A stretch of DNA of 64,000 nucleotides, from the NCBI RefSeq assembly GCF_018760785.1, contig NZ_JAHHZO010000001.1, positions 651,484 through 715,483 on the forward strand. Direction: 5' to 3'. The translations under genes and the position numbers were made by a program. The number at the start of each line of letters is the position of its first letter. The first letter of the stretch is position 1. Positions 59,623-64,000 of the stretch are shown here, in pieces. This DNA is from Rhizobium sp. CSW-27. Its GTDB lineage: Bacteria > Pseudomonadota > Alphaproteobacteria > Rhizobiales > Rhizobiaceae. Under the pieces are notes generated by a model that saw only the letters and a list, made by a program, of their open reading frames with translations, was not told the DNA's origin and ran no database searches.

Positions 59623-61373
59623 CGGTTCTTCTCCGTGGCTGTGCGTGGCGTGCTTTCCGCCGGGCGGCGGCGCATCCGGCGCCACACGCCGTCATCGGCC
59701 ATCATGTCGGTCAGCAGGCCCTCGCGCAAACCGCGATCGGCCACCCGCATGCGCCGGCTCGGCCAGCGGCGGCGGATGGCTTCGAGAATGGCGCAGCCGG
59801 CCAGCACAAGATCCGCCCTGTCCGGGCCGATGCAGGGATTGGAGGCCCGCCCGTCGAAATCCCAGGAAAGAAGCCTTGCCTGCATGGCCGAAACCTCCTG
59901 ATCCGTCAGCCAGAGCCCGTCCACCTTGCGCCGGTCATAGCGCGGCAGATCGAGATGCACGCCGGCAAGCGTGGTGACGGTGCCGGACGTGCCGATCAGG
60001 TGGAAATCCTCTTCCGCCTCCTCCTCCAGCGAGGGGCAGTGGAAGCCGGCCAGCATGCCTTCCACCTCCGCCACCATGGCGGCAAACACGTCCGGCGTGA
60101 CATTGCGCCCGCCATGCCGTTCCGACAGCGTGACGACGCCGACCGGCAGCGAGGTCCAGTGGGTGATGTGGTTGGCGAGCCGGCTGGAGCGGTTGTCGCG
60201 AATGCGGATGACGGCGATTTCCGAGGAACCGCCGCCAATATCGAACAGCACGACGGAGCGCGCCTCACGCCCGACCAGCGAGGAGCAGCCGGATACCGCC
60301 AGCCGTGCCTCGGTTTCCCGGTCGATGATTTCCAGCTGAAGGCCGGTCTCGCGCGTGACACGTTCCAGGAAGGCCTCGCCATTGGCGGCGGCGCGGCAGG
60401 CTTCCGTGGCGATAAGGCGCATCTTGCGCACCGGCCGGTGGGCAAGCTTCGAGGCGCAGATGCGCAGTGCCTCCACCGCGCGATCCATCGCCTCATCCGA
60501 CAGCCGGCCCGTCTTGGCAAGGCCCTCGCCAAGGCGCACGATGCGCGAAAACGCATCCACCACCCGGAACTGACCGGGCCGCGTGGGCTGGGCAATCAGC
60601 AGACGGCAATTGTTGGTGCCGAGATCGAGCGCGGCATAGAGATCATCCGGATGCGAGCGGCCACGGGCGCCCTCGAAGGCCTCCGGCAGCGCCAGCGCGC
60701 CACGGCCGCGCCCTTCCGGCAGACTGCGGTGATGGCCGAAGGAGCCGGAGCCGTGCCCCTGTCCACCATGCCCCTGTCCACCATGCCCATGCCCATGGCC
60801 CTGGCCGGCGCCATGCGCGGCTGAGTGACCGCCCTGCGCGTGGGAACTGCGTCCCGATGCGCCGGCGCTGCCCTGCCCTGCCGCGACATTGCCTGCATGG
60901 CCCTTGCCGGGCGCCCCCTTGCCGGAAACGGCAAGGGGCCTGCCCTGCGGGCCACGACCTTCGCTCTTCTTGCGGCCGCGCTTGCGCCGGCGCCCGGAAG
61001 GGCTGTCATGGGAAACCGCCTGGGAAACGCCCTGCTCTGGCGAAGGCTGGGCAGCCGGAGGCTGGGCGCTCCGCGCAGCCGGCGACGATTCGCCTGCCGC
61101 ATCTGCCCCCGCGCCGCCACTCCTGGCCTGCTGAGCCGCACGCGAACGCCGGCGCTTGCGCTTTCTCGGAGGACCGTCACCTTTGTCGTCCAGGCGTCGG
61201 GCATCGGCGGCTTTCGCCGTCGCGATACCATGCGCAGCGGCTGCGGAGAACGGCTTGCCGCTCCGCTTCGCCTTGCGACGCCGTCCGGCCTTGCCGTCCG
61301 TTCGCCCTGCTGCCGACGCCCCGCCTTCTGGCGGCTTGCCGCCGCTGTCGGGGTTCATCACTGCTCTATCCAT
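59619..61373 (-). CDS. Ppx/GppA phosphatase family protein with long disordered N-terminus
   Basis: A roughly 584-residue protein. The C-terminal 340 residues form the ASKHA-fold Ppx/GppA domain: [54 protein letters not shown] and [13 protein letters not shown]. These enzymes hydrolyse polyphosphate or pppGpp. The first about 240 residues are low complexity: Lys/Arg-rich, then a His/Gly repeat ([19 protein letters not shown]). The start is uncertain (ATG 61376, 61373 or 61358). It is cotranscribed with rlmE by a four-base overlap. Confidence 0.88.
   Translation of the reverse strand: MDRAVMNPDSGGKPPEGGASAAGRTDGKAGRRRKAKRSGKPFSAAAAHGIATAKAADARRLDDKGDGPPRKRKRRRSRAAQQARSGGAGADAAGESSPAARSAQPPAAQPSPEQGVSQAVSHDSPSGRRRKRGRKKSEGRGPQGRPLAVSGKGAPGKGHAGNVAAGQGSAGASGRSSHAQGGHSAAHGAGQGHGHGHGGQGHGGQGHGSGSFGHHRSLPEGRGRGALALPEAFEGARGRSHPDDLYAALDLGTNNCRLLIAQPTRPGQFRVVDAFSRIVRLGEGLAKTGRLSDEAMDRAVEALRICASKLAHRPVRKMRLIATEACRAAANGEAFLERVTRETGLQLEIIDRETEARLAVSGCSSLVGREARSVVLFDIGGGSSEIAVIRIRDNRSSRLANHITHWTSLPVGVVTLSERHGGRNVTPDVFAAMVAEVEGMLAGFHCPSLEEEAEEDFHLIGTSGTVTTLAGVHLDLPRYDRRKVDGLWLTDQEVSAMQARLLSWDFDGRASNPCIGPDRADLVLAGCAILEAIRRRWPSRRMRVADRGLREGLLTDMMADDGVWRRMRRRPAESTPRTATEKNR
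60754..60783 (-). repeat. Perfect 15-bp tandem duplication in the ppx/gppA gene
   Basis: TGCCCCTGTCCACCA occurs twice in direct tandem (60754-60768 and 60769-60783) and partly a third time, coding for a Gly-Gln-Gly-His-Gly repeat. In-frame length change by slippage would add or remove five residues without breaking the gene. Confidence 0.85.
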
Positions 61374-61715
61374 CATGCCGCGCAATGGCCCTGAAGGGCG
61401 CGCTGCGGCGTTAATCGTTTCGTTGACAACAGGATAACAGCAGCCGAGGCTTTCGCCAACGACTTTGTGCCCACCGCCCGTCGCGATCCGCCCCCCTCGC
61501 AAGACATCTCGACACCACAGCCGCACACCGCTTGGCCGACCCCGCCACAGCGGGGCCGGCTTTCTCCACAGCCAGTCAAAAAAGTGCAATGCCGGGTCTT
61601 GAACACCAGGCAGAATCTGGTAGAAGGCACCCACCGAAGCGGTTCGGCCCCTCTCAGACAAATCTGAACGGCCTGAAACAACCGCTCTTCAGCTCGAAGC
61701 TTGGCTTCGACATGC
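61374..61715. other. Intergenic region before tRNA-Gln
   Basis: About 340 bp between the divergent exopolyphosphatase start and tRNA-Gln. It should hold both promoters. A TTGAAC/TAGAAG pair (61599-61626, 16-base spacer) is a weak candidate for the tRNA side. A GC-rich hairpin CCCCGC-CACA-GCGGGG is at 61540-61555. I see no coding sequence. Confidence 0.4.
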
Positions 61716-61789
61716 TGGGGAATAGTTCAACGGTAGAACGGCGGACTCTGACTCCGTTAATCTTGGTTCGAATCCAGGTTCCCCAGCCA
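61716..61789 (+). tRNA. tRNA-Gln (anticodon CTG)
   Basis: A complete cloverleaf. The acceptor stem is TGGGGAA/TTCCCCA, with a D-arm GTTC/GAAC. The anticodon arm is GCGGA-CTCTGAC-TCCGT, giving anticodon CTG. The T-arm is CTTGG-TTCGAAT-CCAGG, followed by a discriminator G and encoded CCA. A tyrosine recombinase gene begins 158 bp downstream, so the 3' half of this gene is the likely attachment site of an integrated element. Confidence 0.96.
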
Positions 61790-61947
61790 ATTCTCCCTAA
61801 AAGCCCTGATTTCCTTGTTTTTCCAGTCGTGCCGAATATCGTTTTGGCATCATTGGCGACCTGATGCCCAAAACTGGTGCCCAGAGGTGATGCCCACGCC
61901 GTTCAAGCGCGAGGGACAAAGCTCCGGGCAAAGACAGGGTATTCGCC

Positions 61948-63930
61948 ATGGCCGTGCGCCACGAGGTCGAGAATCTGATCCGCCGCGGAAACATCTTCTA
62001 TTGGCGGCCACGCGTCCCGGCCGCCTTTATCCACTGCCGTCCCGGCAGCCGCCTTTCACTCAGCCTTCATTGTTCCGACCATAAGAAGGCTCAGATCCTC
62101 GGCCGGAAGCTCAACACGCGACTGGCCGAATTGAAGTTGAACTCGAAGGAAACGATGTCCAAGCTACAGCTCCAGAAACTGTTCGAGCATGAGCGCGACA
62201 AGGAGCTCGAACGGCTCGACGACATCAACACGCTGGCGAGGCGCAATGGGCGTGGCGGCAATATCGAGGAGATGGAACTCGATCTCGAAGCAGGATGGGC
62301 CTACCAGCTCCTGGCAAAGTTCGGAACGCGCGTGGATCTGTCTCTGGAGAATGACTGCGCGGGCCTGACCTATCTTTTGAACAATGGCGTGCCGGCATCG
62401 CATGTCGATGCCATCCGGGCAAACTATCGCGGCGAACTGACCGTGGCGCACAGCCCCGGTTTTGAAGACGGCATCCGACGGCTGATCTACCAATTCGAAA
62501 TTGACGACACCGTCGCTAATCGCCAGCGCGCCATGTCCAAGATCTTCGAAGGTCGCGCCGCTGCCCTTCTTGATATCGAAGAGCGCCACGAACTGGTGGA
62601 CAAAAGTCGGAGCGAATTCACGGGCAACGGAAGAGCCGTGACGCGAAATGCCGAGGTCACGGAAGCCGAACCTCCGCCCCCAGACTCTGATCCTTCACCG
62701 CCGCCTTCGGTTGTTGAACGACCATCCGCATCCGCCCTGACCGCCGGTCCGCAAGATCCGCAAATCGCTTACCTCGACCTGACCCCGCCCTCAGCCACGA
62801 GCAAACAGGCCACGCCGAAAGCTTCGGATGCCGGGCAACGGGTGGTCGCCGTTTCGGACTTCGAACAGGAGTGTGACAAGCTTATCGCCAACATGGGCAA
62901 CGAGTGGACGGCTGAGACTGCCCGTGACGCCAAGGCCCTTGTGCGTATGTTTCAGTCCGTGCTTGTTGAACATGGTATCGAGCATTCCGGGCAGATCGAG
63001 CAATATCACATCGGCCTGTTGCGCCAGCACTTCAATGACATTCCCACCGACTGGGGCCGCAGCAGCCGGATGCGCGTGATGTCGGCGCCGGAACTACGCG
63101 CCAAGGGCCGGGAGACGCGCCGAGCGGCGGAAGCATCCGGAACAAAGCCGAAGGTCGGCCTTGCCGCCGCGACGATCCGCAAGCACCTTGGGAACCTGCA
63201 GCATTTTCTTAAACACGTGAAAGGTCACGGGTTCGAAATTGAGAGTTGGACCTTCGAAGGGATCCGGCCGAGAAAGCCCAAGGCTGGCGATATTCGTCAG
63301 CAGCAATACAAGCCGAAGCCGCAGGATATCGTTCCGATTTTCGCAAGTCCGATCTATATGGGCTCTCTGGATCATCTGCGGGGAAAGCGGAGAAAACCGG
63401 GCAGCCAAGTCTTCCACGATTCGCTTTACTATCTGCCCATCCTGTTCACGTACCTCGGCCCTCGACGCAAAGAGTTCGCAGGACTTTCCGTCGACGACAT
63501 TGCGAAGGACGAGGACGGATTTGTCATCCTCCTTCGCACCAATGGCATCAGGCGATTGAAGACCGCGCAATCAAAACGACTGCTGCCCATGCCCGACGAA
63601 TTGATCCGATTGGGCTTCCTCGATTACTATCAGGCGATCAAGGGACTAGGCTACGAAGCTCTCTTCCCGGACCTCTTCTCGGACAAGACGGACAACGACC
63701 CGGGTGATCGGTTCTACGACACCTTCGTTCCTGTAATGCAGTGGGCGCTTGGTGAGAACATGTGGTCACGTGCTATTCACGCGCTTCGGCATGGCATGGC
63801 TGATACGCTGAAGCAGGCGGGCGTCTCGACGGAGGTGATCGATGACATTTCCGGACGGTTAAGCGAGGGTAGCTGTGTTTCGGCGTGCAAAGTTGACCCC
63901 ATTAGCGGGGTGATCGGCGTCCAATTTTGA
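61948..63930 (+). pseudogene. Tyrosine recombinase/integrase truncated by an insertion sequence
   Basis: The frame starts MAVRHEVENLIRRGNIFYWR (a DUF6538-like N-terminal domain) and has a Pro-rich linker near residue 250. Core-binding and catalytic domains follow with YLGPRRKEFAGL (first catalytic Arg) and IHALRHGMADTLKQAG (HxxR box). After DDISGRLSEG the sequence leaves the family and stops about 20 codons later inside IS DNA, so the catalytic Tyr and last helix are missing and the protein is probably inactive. It is next to tRNA-Gln and marks the edge of a genomic island. Confidence 0.85.
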
Positions 63931-64000
63931 CCCCCTTCGGATTTATCTGACCATCCGTTTTTTGACGGCGGATGGAGAGGGAGTTGAAGCGAGTGGATAC
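63874..64000 (+). mobile_element. Left end of an insertion sequence (IS21-like or related), continuing beyond window
   Basis: From about 63874 (TGTGTTTCGG...) the DNA no longer codes for integrase. Two 19-bp direct repeats, GGCGTGCAAAGTTGACCCC (63882-63900) and GGCGTCCAATTTTGACCCC (63916-63934), differ at three positions and lie 34 bp apart. This is the multiple-terminal-repeat arrangement of IS21-family ends; related ISNCY groups have similar TTGACCCC motifs. The right end and target duplication lie outside the window. Confidence 0.7.
63972..64000 (+). CDS. Possible start of IS transposase gene (partial)
   Basis: ATG at 63972 opens a frame MERELKRVD that runs off the window, 38 bp after the second IS terminal repeat. 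It is the likely start of the transposase or IstA-like gene; only nine full codons are visible, so the family cannot be named. Confidence 0.35.

Noticed and set aside
61540..61555. GC-rich hairpin before tRNA-Gln as a terminator
   Set aside because: No gene transcribed toward it on the plus strand ends there, and the T-run is short and interrupted.

Overview
The window is high-G+C chromosomal DNA from an alphaproteobacterium, most likely a member of the Rhizobiaceae (Rhizobium/Agrobacterium/Shinella-like). The evidence is the set of gene families (DUF2093, DUF4170, DUF1127, short HisG with HisZ, plant-type glutamate-cysteine ligase, an LpxQ-like outer-membrane protein), a CIRCE-controlled groESL operon, and intergenic palindromic repeats of the rhizobial mosaic type. 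Genus is inference; no rRNA gene is present to settle it. About 60 genes can be supported, nearly all housekeeping or metabolic.

Layout. 1-1005 is the 3' part of mutL, followed by a DUF2093 gene. 1399-7176 is a leftward run: pmbA, a CysQ/IMPase-like phosphatase, DUF4170, waaA, a HAD phosphatase and lpxK (Kdo-lipid A synthesis). A KefB-type antiporter follows. 9115-12514 is a leftward operon of pseudouridine synthase, rsmD and a patatin, with tadA divergent from it. ileS and a lipoprotein gene occupy 13181-16873, then a diguanylate cyclase. 18629-20132 is a compact three-gene operon around a DapA-fold protein that has lost its catalytic residues. ribF, a TIGR01459 HAD protein and chrA lead to the heat-shock operon groES-groEL (23634-25639). 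25729-28388 holds an alpha/beta hydrolase, an ornithine-cyclodeaminase homologue and DoxX.

hisG-hisZ-hisS (28716-32302) are interleaved with three different palindromic repeat elements. 32681-38328 holds a Rossmann-like protein, a metal-binding pair (His/Cys-rich protein plus DUF305), a HAD phosphatase overlapping a degenerate Tag homologue, a genuine tag, an L,D-transpeptidase and the LpxQ-like barrel. glcDEF (glycolate oxidase) is at 38356-42302. A NUDIX hydrolase, a PiT phosphate transporter, rsmE and gshA follow, then a DUF937 protein, a divergent DUF1127/LysR pair, and a patatin-bdhA operon.

51790-61373 carries adhP, a MAPEG protein, a small secreted protein, guaB, a DUF2202 protein, a Tat-type metallo-beta-lactamase-fold protein, a DHA2 efflux transporter, and rlmE with an exopolyphosphatase. 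The last 2.3 kb is the edge of a mobile island: tRNA-Gln(CTG), then a tyrosine recombinase whose 3' end, including the catalytic tyrosine, has been replaced by the end of an insertion sequence that runs off the window.

The observations most worth following are the low-G+C patch inside ileS, the catalytically dead DapA-fold operon, the IS-broken integrase next to tRNA-Gln, an orphan 18-bp perfect palindrome upstream of the DUF2202 gene, and the very long low-complexity tails on the pseudouridine synthase and exopolyphosphatase. I did not find a clearly new defence or biosynthetic system; most of the window is ordinary core genome.
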